NCBI GenBank assembly: GCA_007922225.1
Contig: ML679960.1
Span: forward strand, 324,032-388,031
Source: Emydura subglobosa
Lineage: Eukaryota; Chordata; Testudines; Chelidae
Length of the DNA stretch: 64,000 nucleotides
Direction of reading: 5' to 3'
How positions within the stretch are numbered: position 1 is the first letter of the stretch; each line of letters starts with the position of its first letter. The notes under the pieces were generated by a model. That model was not told where the DNA came from. It ran no database searches and was given only the letters and a program-made list of their open reading frames with translations. Positions 20,840 to 32,229 of this stretch are shown piece after piece. The position numbers and the translations under genes were made by a program.

Positions 20840-22350
20840 TTCCCAGCATTCAAAAGGTGTCTCCCCTGTCCTGAGGCAATTCCCATCAATGAAAGAGATT
20901 CTCGGTGCCTCCACTTTTTGGGTGATACACATATTCGCAGTAAGTGCAAACTCTGTATTTCCTCCAAGGGTAGATCCTGAAAAAAATGGGGAAACCACAT
21001 TCAAACTCCTGATGATGGAGCAAGCTTTACGACTAATTGCAGATCCAGGGGCTGAGGACCCCCACCTAGACCTCCCAGTGCCACTAGTGGTCCACCCACA
21101 TCCAGATTTCAGTCACCAGAGACTGCTAGAGAGGTAGACAGTACCATGGCATTGAGTATATCTAGGGCACCAAAGTCCTCTGTAGAGGTAGCCTCAATAT
21201 CTGCTTCTAAGCAGAAGGAGGTAAGGAGAAAATCTCCAAGAAAATCTCAGTCACCAACACAAAAGATGGCTATGGAGACCTCAGGTCCTTAAGGGAGTTC
21301 CATGCAGACTCCAAGTGATGCCAGTACTGAAAAGGTGAAGGGGAGTCAATTGTCTATGACAGATTAGGTACCGAGCTTGGGTACCCATACCCAGAGTGGC
21401 AGAGACACTGGTGAAAGAAGTTCTAAGCCCATGCCGGAACAGCACTCGGTACTAATAACACAAAAGTCAATGGTACCAAACTGCTACCTATGGAGTCAAC
21501 TAACTCCTATGCCAAACATTCGGTACCAGCTGCATCGATATTGAAATAATTCTCTAGAGGTTCTCACTTGATCCTGTCTTAGATATCATTGGTACCAGCA
21601 AGAATTTAGGTATCCTTAGGACCTGCTAGTATCTCTGGAGGCAGTGTAAAGGGGTTGTCAACATCAAGACTCTCTTGGTCACCAACTCTTCTATCATTTA
21701 GAGTACCATACTCACCCTTATATATTTTGCAAGCTTCACAGCTATTCTGACCCCTTACCCCCATTGGAGTATGTGGAAGAGGACACATTGCTCTCCTGCC
21801 TATACTGACATAATGCAGGAGGCTAGACCTCAAGTGACACCTTAATGGAAGGAACACAGATGGATGCTTCCACCTGTGCCATTTGGCTCTCTTCAGTGGC
21901 CTTTTTTGAGACCCATGGGTGTTCTGTCATCAACAATTTACAATGAAATCACCACATTACAGGAGGGAGCAGAAAAAGGCTCATTCTCCTCAACCTCTTA
22001 TACCACCACCTATGCCAGAGGGAGAGACCTTTGAGGAGCAGGAAGCGAGCGTGGATTAGAATGTGAATCCTCTTACTAATATTTCCTCCTCATTGCCTGA
22101 TGAAGTTGTGTTGCCTCCACCTCCTTCTATGGCGGATGACTTCAGGCAGTTTCAAGAACTAATGACAAAATTGTGGACAGGCTTCAGATTCCTTCAGAAA
22201 TGGTTCAGGGGTCCCACCATAAACTCCTAGATATTTTGCACACTTTGACATCTATGAGGATCACCATTCAAGTCAATGAAGCTCTTATGGAGCCGCTAAG
22301 ACTGTTTGGAAAAACCTCAGCTACCACACTGCCTACTTGCAAAAGGCTGG
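20840..22350 (+). pseudogene. DIRS gag-like gene remnant
   Basis: In alternating frames the segment near 20890-21040 gives a Cys/His-spaced stretch (wording like LGDTHIRSKCKLC), followed by a basic segment ending TFKLLMMEQALR. This resembles the zinc-knuckle-like region of the gag protein of turtle DIRS elements. Ser/Pro-rich sequence follows to about 22150. Frames are broken repeatedly, so no protein could be made. The assignment rests on memory of the family plus the element's terminal structure. Confidence 0.5.
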
Positions 22351-22984
22351 ATTAAAAAAATTATTTTGTCCCAGCCAGGGAATCAGTTTCTATTTTCTCA
22401 CCCAGCTCTGAATTCTCTAGTAGTAGAGGCCAATAAATTAACAAGGCAGAAAACACAGCTCAAAGTCCGTTCTCTACAATAAGGACCACAAGAGACTAGA
22501 TCTTTTTGGTCACAAATCTTATGCCTCAGCCACATTTCAGTTCAGAATAGCAGACCATCAAGTGCTCATGACCAAATAAAACTGTCTGAATTATAACAAA
22601 TTTAATTCATTCATTTATTCAGCACTTGTCAGAGGAACATCATGAACAATTTAAGGCCATGGGTCAGCTGCTGGCAAATAAATCACTCCAGGCTACCTTG
22701 GACACTGCATACAGCAGCACTGTCTATATCCACTGCAGTAGTCATAAGAAGAGCATCTTGGCTGCAGCAGTCAGGCTTTGCAAGAGAGGTCCAGAGTACC
22801 ACTGACGACCTCACCTTTGACAGTCACAAGCCTTTTGCCTACTCAATGGATACATCTCTCCATATTTTAAGGACTCGAGAGCCAAGCTGAGATCCTTAGG
22901 GATTTATACTCCTGTAAATAAAAGATCTAGTAGGTCTGATAGCACAAAGAGCATGCCAGCCCCATATTCTACTTATTGTAGACC

Positions 22985-23032
22985 ATCTCCCATGCCACGT
23001 TTGGCATGCGTGCCATAGGTTGCCGACCCCTG
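22985..23032 (-). mobile_element. hAT terminal fragment
   Basis: TTTGGCATGCGTGCCATAGG followed by TTGCCGACCCCTG is the terminal sequence of a common hAT element. Only this end is preserved, inside the DIRS relic. Confidence 0.6.
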
Positions 23033-23289
23033 CATTAGACACTTCACTTTTGGGTGGGGGACACATCTGGGACTTCACATAGTGCAGGGCTAATGGTCAC
23101 TACAAGTGCAGCTTCTCCACATCAATCTTTTCAAATTGAGAGCAGTCAGAAATTCTTGCCTACACTTTCTACCTCTAATCAGATCCAAGTAAGTAACAAT
23201 AGAAAAGACTCCACAAGATTTACTTACCTCCAGAAATGGAAAAAATGTTATCTCTGGTGTAAAGTCATCAGATTTTACCAACTCGATCT

Positions 23290-24190
23290 CCTCTTCCCAG
23301 CATATTGGATTACGTGTTGGAATCGAAAACATCAGGTCTTTCTATGAATGCCATTAGGGTACACTTAGCAGCAATAACAACTTTTCATATGCTCATGGGA
23401 TTTTTCACTCTTCACTCACCCTACCACAACACAATACCTAAGAGGTTTGTCACATCTTTACCTACAAATAGAGATCCTACTCCTAGCTGGGACCTGAACC
23501 TAGTCTTCAATTGCTTTATGAAACATGCTACATGTTCTTTATTTAATTTATCTAAGGAGACAGTCTTCCTGGTAGCTATCACTTCTGCCTGAAGGGTTTG
23601 AGAATTGGGGGCTTCAATTGCAGACTCTTCCCGTTTACAGTATTCACCAGAGAGAAAGTATTACTTGCGGCACATCCAAGATGTCCTCAGTGTTTCATAT
23701 TAATCAAACCATTCATCTTCTGTTTTTTCCCCCAAAAACCACACTGAGCTACTAAAGAAGTCATATTCTATACTCTAGATGGCAGGAGGGCATTATCGAG
23801 AGGACCAAACCATTTAGAAGATCTCTTAGATTATTTATGTCCATTGCAGACAGAAACAAGGGCTTAGCAATTTTGAAACAGAGGATGTCAAAGTGGCTCT
23901 CCAGGTGAATTAAGTTCTATTATGTCCAAACTCATGTTCAGCCCCCGTCAAGGGTGACAACACATTCCAGAAGAGCACTATCTATTTCTACAGCTGTACT
24001 AAAGGATATACCAGTTGCAGAGATCTGTAGAGTGACAACTTGCTCCTCTGTTCATACTTTGTCTAATCATTATGTAGTGGTTCCTGTGGCTGGATCAGAT
24101 GCTGCTCTAGGCAATGCAGTTCTTTTTTGTACTGACTACTCTGAACCTCCCACCTCATTAGGGTGGCACTGCTCAGGAGTCACCTGAAGT
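23290..24190 (+). pseudogene. DIRS tyrosine recombinase remnant
   Basis: The N-terminal core-binding portion is readable at 23305-23592 (ILDYVLESKTSGLSMNAIRV and VHLAAITTFH), a hallmark of DIRS recombinases. The C-terminal catalytic end is readable at about 23954-24100 (DIPVAEICRVTTCSSVHTL, then NHY with the expected nucleophile tyrosine). The middle has frameshifts and stops (for example TGA at 23590-23592). In intact elements this enzyme would insert circular cDNA without making a target duplication; this copy is inactive. Confidence 0.7.
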
Positions 24191-24309
24191 GGAGCACCCA
24201 CAGAGACACTACTCAGAGAAGAAGAGGTTACTCACCTTGTACAGTAAGTGGAGTTCTTTGAGATGTGTGTCCCTCTGAGTGCTCTGCTACACACCCTCCT
24301 TTCCGACTG

Positions 24310-24537
24310 CTTTGCAGTCTCCCTTGTGGGACTTTGTGGTGGAGAAGGAACTGAAGACAATTCTCCCACACATCCCCATATAGCCTTGGTGTGGGGCACA
24401 AGGATGTGTAGGGCAACTGTGTGGGCCGAATGGGCACTGCTACCAAAAATCTCTGATCAAAGGCGCAGACGCACCTGAAGTGGAATATCCATAGGGACAC
24501 ATCTCAAAGAACTCCAGTTACTGCACAAGGTGAATAA
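24310..24537 (-). repeat. Right inverted terminal repeat of DIRS element
   Basis: CCCCATATAGCCTTGGTGTG, CACTGCTACCAAAAATCTCT and GATCAAAGGCGCAGACGCAC mirror the left end at 20165-20345. An inner GAGTTCTTTGAGATGTGTG (24249) and its outer complement ACACATCTCAAAGAACTCC (about 24497) form a further inverted pair. Confidence 0.8.
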
Positions 24538-24540
24538 TCT

Positions 24541-26094
24541 CTTCTTTTCTTTAAAGTCCTCACTAGAGGCTTCACTACTGCTATTAATTTTAAGTTCAAT
24601 GTGCTCAAATACTACAGCGATGAGTGGCAGCATAAACCCCCATGCCAGATAGGTAGGTAGAAATATAGATAGATTTTTCAATCATACATAGTTGTCAAAA
24701 TAACCTCAAAAATATAAACTGAGTGTAAACTGATGCAGCATTGCCTTCATGAGTCTGAAGAGAGCCTGAAACAATTACTTTGAAAGGTGTAAACTGTACT
24801 CTTTAATTAATTCACTTCTAATCGTCTTAACAGAAACTTCCAGCCAATGTGCTTATCCCACAATCCAGGTGCCAAAAGCTACAACTGCTCCCTAACTGTC
24901 TGATGTCCCTTGAGAATTTCTGTGATAGGATTATGCAGTATCAATAGCAAAAATCTGCAGCACTTTGAAAGGAAAGAATAGGCTAAAATTAAATACATTT
25001 GATATGAAAATAAATGAATGGTTACTGTTTTTATTTTATTATTCAATTTTGTATTTCATTTTTTAATTCAAATGGTGCTGCTGTATGAGAGCACTGGAGA
25101 AGCAAATAAAATCAACTACATTTTTGCATGTGCAATTTTTCATGGCCAAGTTTCAGCCAAGAAAACGGTGACAGGGGCAGGTGTCTGAAAATTGCAATTT
25201 GTATACACACGTCCAAATTTCTGCCTGTGCAAAAACTTGGTGGCACAAAACTGTGAAATTGCATAGTTTTATACTGAACGTTTTCAATTTAAAAATCCAT
25301 TAATTTTTCATGAAGTAGTTTCTGAAGTTGGCACTTTCATGGAAGTACGCAGGTGTTGTACTAAAAAATCAGTTTTTCACAGTTATTTTTAACCACATAT
25401 ACCCATCCACTATATAATGTGGGGGGAGAGCAAGCAAGACCTCTGTCTCTCTCACCACATGACTGCACAATAGGCAAAACTATTACCACACACTTTACAG
25501 TCACTGTAAAATGGTGGAACGACACAGTATAAATAGCAACAGATGCTTTCAGCAAGGTCTTTTCCTTGATGATGTTCACAGCAAGAAAATAAACAGAAGA
25601 AACTCCCCAGTTCCCAATTGGGAATTCAACCTAGACCTACATCCCTACATCTGGAGTCCAAGCTTCTTAAGCCATTCATCCCCTCTAGCTCCTAATTTAT
25701 AGTTCTTCATTAGAGCACCCATGAAACCTTAATGAGAAGTTGAGATGCCTCATTCACCAGGGAGCTAGTAGTGACCCTGCATCCTATCAGTCACATTATT
25801 GGTTAATTTACTCATGTGGTGGGCACCTCTGGGTTGGATGAAAGGTCTAAGGTGACTGTGGAATATTACCAAGTTCAAAGCTGAATGAGAGACATTTCTG
25901 AGTATTTTCTCATTAACAAGGAGAAATTATCAATTTTTCATACATTCTTCTCTACATTGTAACCTTCTAAAGGGGATTAAAATGTTTAAGTGGCAAAAAC
26001 AACTACAGAAGGATTACCTGGCCTTTGTTTTTTATGAGGTTTTTAAACAGCATGTGTGTATGCATTAGTACTAATAAATCATACTTGTCTTAAG
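24541..26094. other. Intergenic, nothing recognised
   Basis: AT-rich DNA with no supported gene or nameable repeat. Confidence 0.5.
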
Positions 26095-26638
26095 AACTGT
26101 CTGTGATGTTATATGATTGAAATATAACCATGTATAATGTTGTTACCACTGTTATATGTTATATGCAAAGTATGTCATGAAAGGTGTCAATGGAAAAGTT
26201 ATGACTTGTTAAGTATGATTATCCTGTTTATATGCACATATAATTTTGTATCTGAAATATAGATTTTTGTATAGGAAATTATAGATATTGACTATGTACT
26301 GGCATCCTGCATATACGCTGAATTCCTGAGTAACGACCAGCAGATAAAATCTATATTGAATCCAGACATCGCTTTGTAAATGCACTAGGCAAGTTAATGG
26401 TCCATTTAAAGACACTTAGCTCACACAACAGACCCCAGAAGAAGCCTGTTCCCCCCCCCCCCAAATCTCCCCATGGGTCTCCCTTTGAATGTTTCAGCTA
26501 GAGCATGGACAGTGACTGTTCCTATGACTGAACAAAGCATGCAAGAACATGTGACTTGCTCATGTGATCCTGGATTCAATCTGAGTTTGTAATTTTCCAC
26601 AAACTGAGACTGAAGGCATCTACTCACTTGGAAGAAGG

Positions 26639-26647
26639 TATATAAGG
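26639..26647 (+). promoter_or_regulatory. TATA box of LTR-like repeat
   Basis: TATATAAGG, 250 bp before the poly(A) signal at 26889. Confidence 0.5.
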
Positions 26648-26900
26648 CAGCTGAACTATCTCTAGCTTGTCTTCACCTCCCCTACTTAATTTCTTTGGAG
26701 TGGATTTCTAACAAGGAAGCTTTAAACAAGGACTGATGATCCCCAAGCTGTTTGGGTAATTTCTAGAGACATTGCAAATTGACAATTTATTCCATCACTG
26801 CTACAAACCTGATTCAAGAACTTTGCAGTGATTGTATGTATGTGATTCTTTGACCATTTTAACACCCTCTTATTTCTTTTTCCCTAAGAATAAACCTTTA

Positions 26901-27173
26901 GCGCTAGTCTACACTTAAAACTTATAGTAGCACAGGTGTATTTGTACTCTGTAAGTGCTGTAAGAGCATTTGTGTAGTTGTGTTATGTTGATGGCAGACC
27001 TTTCTCCCGCCAACATAATAAAACCACCTAAATACTAGATACTGTCCCGTACACTGTACACACTGTACACACAAGCACTTATGCCAGTAAAACTTATGTC
27101 ACTTGGGGGTGTTTTTTTCACACCCCTGAATGACAAAAGTTTTGCTGGCATAAGTACTAGTGCAGACAAGGCC
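26901..27173. mobile_element. Harbinger-type MITE in LTR
   Basis: Ends GCGCTAGTCTACAC and GTGCAGACAAGGCC are inverted and flanked by TTA at 26898-26900 and 27174-27176. It landed 6 bp after the LTR's AATAAA. Inner arms AAAACTTATGTCACTTGG...TGACAAAAGTTTTGC also pair. Confidence 0.85.
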
Positions 27174-27555
27174 TTAGATATTAGATACTAAAGGATTGGC
27201 AGCAGCGTGATTATTGGGTAAGATCTGAGTTATATATTGCCTTGCCTGTGTGGCTGATCTCTTGGGATTAGAAGGACCCTTTGTTTGATGAAATTGGTTT
27301 TAAATTAACACTCATCATAAAGTCTAGCATCTGAGTGGTGAAACAAGGGCTGGGATATCTAAGGAGACTGCTTTTCTGACTTCTCATGAACCAGTGTGGT
27401 GAGACAGAAGTTTACTTTTATGGCTGGCTTTATATATCTTATTGAAGAATAACTACCAGTCTGGGTGTGTTTACCTTATTTCCCTGCAGTTTGTCCTGAA
27501 TCTGATATTCTTAGCTGTGACCCACTGAGGCTCAGTGTCCCTATTCATGACAATC

Positions 27556-29199
27556 TTGCTTTCCTTCTCACCTGTCTGGAATATTACAATTGCCAAAGGG
27601 TTATATGAAGGCATCGTACTGCTCTAAATACCAAATGATGACTACTCTAAACATGCTAGCCCAGTTTCTAACCTGGGAGTTACATCAAGGGTGAATCTGG
27701 TCTATTTTGTTATTCAGTTACACTTATATCAGATTAGTTGGAAATGGAGTAATGGTTTTAGTTTACTTTTTTTTAATCTATCTCTAAGACCTATACAAAA
27801 TATAGCCAACCAGGATTTCTCTGAAGTGAACATGGATGGCTAAGGGAAATATTATATATTCACGGGAGGGGCTGACCCTTCCTTTAAAAAACAAAACAAA
27901 ACTAGCCACAAGCTATTAGTTGTCATTAAAAGTACTGTGACCAGTCCCAAAAGAGTTCATGATTTTTTTTGTTTGTTGGTCAAAGTCACCATGGCAACTA
28001 ACTGGTTCTACATAAGGTTAGTACAAGCCAGCAGAGCTGTAATGGAATACATTCCTTAGCATGAGTCAACGCTTTTGCTGCAAAGGAAGGACGCTGTTAT
28101 GGAAATAAATTCTAAACTGATTTGTTCTGCTCAGATTAAAAATAAGAAATTATTCAGAATCAGGTTTCTCCCTCCTCCTCATATTTATAATTATAAGTAT
28201 ACTAGTTACACTTTGTTTTGATGGATCCGTAGTCCCACTCCTGTATGGTCCAAAACACCTTGACTTCAGTGAAAGTTAGGCACCTAAATACCTTTTGAGG
28301 ATTTGGGGCCCCCAGCTCCTGTTGGAGTCAATATGACTGTGGCAAAAGAAACTGAGGAAATGGGAGCTCAGGTTGCTTTGTACCTTGTAGGCTTGAGTCC
28401 TGTAACAGTCACATAGAAGGCAGCCCACTATATCCCACGAGTACAGAAATTCAAAATTATAATCAGATAATGTACACCATGAAAACCTAAGGGCCCTAAT
28501 TCTGCTCTCTTTAAAATGGTGTCAGTCTGGAGCAACTCTATTGGAGACAGTGGAATTATGCTGCTGTAAGTATAATCAGGCCCATGATTTCAGCTGACCA
28601 AACTGATCTGGCTTGTGATCTATGAAAAATCTTGTGTATGAATTTTGCAGGTACACAGGCAGTTAATGTTTACTTTAAATATAAATCTAGTGCTCATACA
28701 ATGCTTTCCACAAATTAGTAACCTGGCAAGTTTATCACATTCAATGAAATGTGTTTACACTATACATAATTTAAATCAGACTATGACTTTGAATTGCTGT
28801 TAGAGATAGGATTTAATGTTACTTTCCCTCAAATTGTCCTTCATAAGTGGTTTATGAAGCTATATGCCATAAGCTTATGAGCCATAAGTTCTCAAAAATA
28901 AAACCAGATGGCAAAATACACTTGCTCTCTTGCTCTTCAAACCCAGTGAAAACTTAAATAAAATCAAATGAGAAATCTCAGAATGAGAATAAATTGGTCC
29001 ATAAATATACTATTTTTGCTCTGGGCTCAAAGTCTTTGAGCAGTCTCTTTCTCAGATAAAAACAATTAAATTGCCAAATATACTGCTATAAATCTTGGAA
29101 GCTCTAAAGCTTATTTTCACCCCACTACTAATGGGTGAACAGCAATCAATTTACTTTCACAGGCTTTTCCAAATGAACCTGTAGGGTCTTCCTCACTAA
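27556..29199. other. Repeat-poor intergenic block
   Basis: No gene and few repeats are seen. A weak CAGATTCTG-family foldback lies near 28495-28590 (CTAATTCTGCTCTC to TAATCAGGCCCA). An RFX-type X-box is at 27985-27998. Confidence 0.45.
27985..27998. promoter_or_regulatory. RFX X-box-like site
   Basis: GTCACCATGGCAAC fits the RFX consensus GTNRCC-N(0-3)-RGYAAC exactly with a 2-bp spacer. No gene start is near, so any role would be as a distal element. A single 14-bp match can arise by chance. Confidence 0.35.
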
Positions 29200-29819
29200 A
29201 GCCTTGTCTACACTACACAGTTTTGTCAACAAAAGTCAGCTTTCATCAACAAAACTGTGGCGGTGTACGCACTGAAATGCTCCTCCCGCCAGTGTAACTT
29301 CCTGCTACACTGACATAATAAAACCACCTCAATGGGTGGCATAGGGCTTTTTGCAATGTAGTTAGAGCTGTGCAGCATCAGCGTAGACACTGCATTTGGT
29401 TATGACGCCTTAATTTGCCTTCAGGAGGTGCCCCCCCAAAATGCCCATCCTGACCGCTCTGGTCAGCATTTTGAACTCCACTGCCCTAGAGGTACACAGG
29501 TATGTGCCCTTCCTCCTTTTAAAGGCCTAGGAATTTTTGAAATTCCTCTTTCTATTTGCTCAGCATGCACAGTTCACACAGCATCTTCCCAGCTGACAAT
29601 GCCGGCTTTCCACAGCAGATGCTATCCCATGTGGAGCACACTGGAGCTGTTGGACGTACTGAGTCTATGGGAAGAGGAAGCTGTGCAGTCGCAGCTTCGC
29701 TCCAGCTTTAGGAACTTTGATACCTACAGGCTGACTACAAGTGGCATGCAAGAGAAGGGGCACAAAAAGGACATGCAGCAGGGCCGTGCTTAGATCAAGG
29801 AGCTGAGGCAGGCATACCA

Positions 29820-29935
29820 GAATCATAGAATATTAAGGTTGGAAGGGATCTCGGGAAGTCATCTAGTCCAACCCCCTGCTCAAAGCAGGACCAGCCCCAA
29901 CTGAATAATCCCAGCCAGGGCTTTGTCAAGGGAGG
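29820..29935 (-). mobile_element. CR1 3' fragment inserted in SANT gene
   Basis: GAATCATAGAATATTAAGGT, then GTCCAACCCCCTGCTCAAAG and CCCAGCCAGGGCTTTGTCAA are the reverse complement of the CR1 3' end. The SANT coding text breaks off exactly at GCATACCAG and resumes at GAGGCCAACTG. Confidence 0.9.
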
Positions 29936-31308
29936 CCAACTGTCGCTCTGGTGCGGTGCCAAAGACATGATGCTTCTACAAAGAGCTGCATGCCATTCTC
30001 GGTGGCAACCCCACATCTACTGCCAAGAGCCCTGTGGATACTTTGGGGGCACTGAAGGAAGTGACAAGCGGATTCAACCCAGAGGATAAAGTGATGGATG
30101 AAGAAATGGAGCTGGAGGGCGATGTGGAGCACACGAGAGAGTCCTCCAGTGTTGCGGTGAACCAGAACCTCTTTTTGACTCCAGAGGGGTCTAGCCAGTC
30201 CGAGCACTCTGGTTCTGGCATGCAGGATGCAGGAGAGGGGAGCTCATTTGCACAGTGAGAAGAGACTGAGCTCTTATGTACTTTGTTATATGATACAGGA
30301 GGGATAAGGGACAGAAATTAACAACAGAGCCTGTGCAGTACACCGGGATGTCCCAGGAATCCTCCATAGACATCTATAGGAAACTTTCCTGTAGATATTC
30401 TGCAATCCTCTGCTGAAGATTCCCTGGCAGAGCTGCCTTGTTTCTCCCCCCACTGTAGGAAACTTTGCTGCACCACCCAACAATTATTTCTGAAGGGACC
30501 CGAGCGGCACACAGGCTAACAGCAAATGGAGCCAGTCTGAAGCCACATGCATGCAGGAGATACACCCTTGCATCCTGGGTTACCTTTAGGAGTGAGATAT
30601 TGGGTTCGATTACCCTAACCTTAGGAAAAGGATACCAATATTCATAATAGTCTCCCTAGGCGCTTATAGTAATCCTCTTTGCAAACCACCGAGACCCTTT
30701 GTCCCTTCTTGCCAATTCCACATTCCCACCCAACCACCCTGCGAACTCACCATATTTGGGACTTGTGCCGTGCTGTCTGCTAGCCAAGGGACAGTGAGAA
30801 AGAGGTGTGTGTAACTTTTATGATTCACAGCTGTGAGTGCACTCACAATACTGTCTCTCTGCTCATTGTTTCTTTGGCTTCTGCAGATGTGCCCCTGAGG
30901 ACCCACTTCTCCACACCAGTGGAGCATCTCTGTCAAATAAGGCGGTGAACCAGGAGGAGTAAGGAGGATATGTTTCTAGAAGTGCTGCAGTCAACAGATA
31001 CAGCACATAATGAAACAAGAGCATGGAGGGAGATGTTGGAGGCCCAGTATAATTTGAGTTGCTTGACCACTGTCCTATAGGCCTAGCTTGGCTATTCTGA
31101 CCCCTGTAGCATGACATCTTCCAGTTGGCAGAGACTGAATAACCTAATAGATGTCTCAGTTTCTGCATACCACGACACATAACAAGACAAAACACAGATA
31201 CGGTATGCTTGCAGCTGCACATAGATAACGGTGATGGGAACAAGTTATCCTTGAACGTCTGGGGGTGCACTGTTTTATTGCTTTTATTCTGCCCCTCCTA
31301 TCACCAGA

Positions 31309-31726
31309 TGTTGTTTTGACGACCCCAATTAGTATGGTGAGAATGGAATGTAGTTAAGGGTGGAAACCCAATGTAGGTAATTAGCATATATGATAATGAG
31401 CAAGAGATAATTAGGTGAAGGTTGTTTATGGAAGGGTATAAGTAGCCACCATTTAGACAAAAAGGGGTGCTCCATCAACAGCTGACTCCGTGGGAGGTGC
31501 TGCCAGTTGGACCAGAGGATCCACTGACTCCCTGGTGGGGCCCCTGAAGAAAGCCGTTCCTGTATACAGCCTTCTGAGTAACTGCTTAGCTCTCCAGGCT
31601 TAGTGAGTATGATATATTGTAGTTAATTTTAGACTTTGTATCTAACTAGTCTATTTATAGAAAACCTTGCACATTAAACCTTATTGATCTGCAAATCGGG
31701 CGTACTGTGTCTCACTTGTATCCACA
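31309..31726 (+). mobile_element. Probable solo LTR nested in Harbinger
   Basis: It begins near TGTTGTTTTGACGACCCC and ends near CTTGTATCCACA. TATAAG at 31437-31442 and ATTAAA at 31673-31678 are placed as in an LTR. It separates SANT-gene blocks. No target duplication was confirmed and the limits are approximate. Confidence 0.5.
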
Positions 31727-32229
31727 CTGATCACAAAGTGTCCAGAATCAACAGGAGACAATTAATGAAAGACTTAGGCTGGATAGCCTGGAAAGGAGAG
31801 GAGGGGGCAGAAGCAGATGATAAAACTCCTGGAGTCCCAGACAGAGATGCTAAAGTCACTCATTACACTGCAGTCTGAGCACATCCGTCCTCAGCCAATA
31901 CAGAACTCCATTCCATACCCTCCCCAAACTTCCCCACTGCATTCCTTGAGTGTTCTCGGGCCCTCACATTATCCTGTGCACGCCTCGCCTAGGGACTGGT
32001 TTAATAATGAAAGCTGGAGTTACACCCATCTGTGAGATCCCTAAGCGAGAGACTGTTCCTCATTGCCATAGCCCATTTAACTGAAAAATTGTGTTTTTGT
32101 CCTATTATTAAGCACGTCATTCAAATAAAATGAGTCTTTATTTGTGTCATCAGTCAGTGCTAACATTCAAATACAGTGGCTATAAGTAGGAATATTTGCT
32201 CATTACAATTAACGCTCAGGAAGCAAGAA

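Larger units (their letters stand above)
20165..24540 (+). mobile_element. Decayed DIRS-type retrotransposon
   Basis: DIRS elements carry inverted terminal repeats, a gag-like gene, a reverse transcriptase and a tyrosine recombinase instead of an integrase. Here the two ends are inverted copies of each other (20165-20345 versus about 24310-24530), a gag-like region lies at about 20840-22350 and recombinase homology at about 23290-24190. A region for reverse transcriptase/RNase H was not recognised between them; it appears deleted or too decayed. A Harbinger MITE (20418-20656) and a hAT end (about 22985-23032) are nested inside. Many stops and frameshifts show that it is dead. Confidence 0.75.
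26095..27555 (+). mobile_element. LTR-like repeat split by a Harbinger MITE
   Basis: A TATA box TATATAAGG at 26639-26647 and an AATAAA at 26889-26894 give LTR-like spacing (250 bp). The sequence resumes after the MITE at 27177 with GATTGGCAGCAGCGTGATTA and GGTAAGATCTGAGTTATAT, which I recognise as the continuing part of a turtle LTR-type repeat. Outer limits are approximate. No coding region is attached. A run of 12 C lies at 26451-26462. Confidence 0.55.
29560..32035 (+). pseudogene. Harbinger SANT/Myb-like gene, broken
   Basis: The first block (about 29590-29820) reads WSTLELLDVLSLWEEEAV, then LRSSFRNFDTYRL and IKELRQAYQ after a stop. This is the SANT/MADF-like DNA-binding domain of the Harbinger accessory protein. 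After the CR1 insertion it resumes with FYKELHAILGG and an acidic tail ending near 30258. A second block has a splice-acceptor-like CTTCTGCAG before 30887 and reads like LEVLQSTDTAHNETRAWREM. A third (31817-32035) reads LLESQTEMLKSLITLQSEHI with a Pro-rich end and a stop. Several stops and frameshifts break it. Such genes are often mis-annotated as host Myb/SANT proteins. Confidence 0.75.

Noticed and set aside
23305..24187. Retroviral integrase or host recombinase
   Set aside because: The motif pattern and inverted terminal repeats fit a DIRS tyrosine recombinase, and the frame is broken.
29428..29793. Host Myb/SANT gene
   Set aside because: The domain is real but belongs to a Harbinger element: it is next to a Harbinger terminus, paired with a convergent transposase and broken by stops and a CR1.
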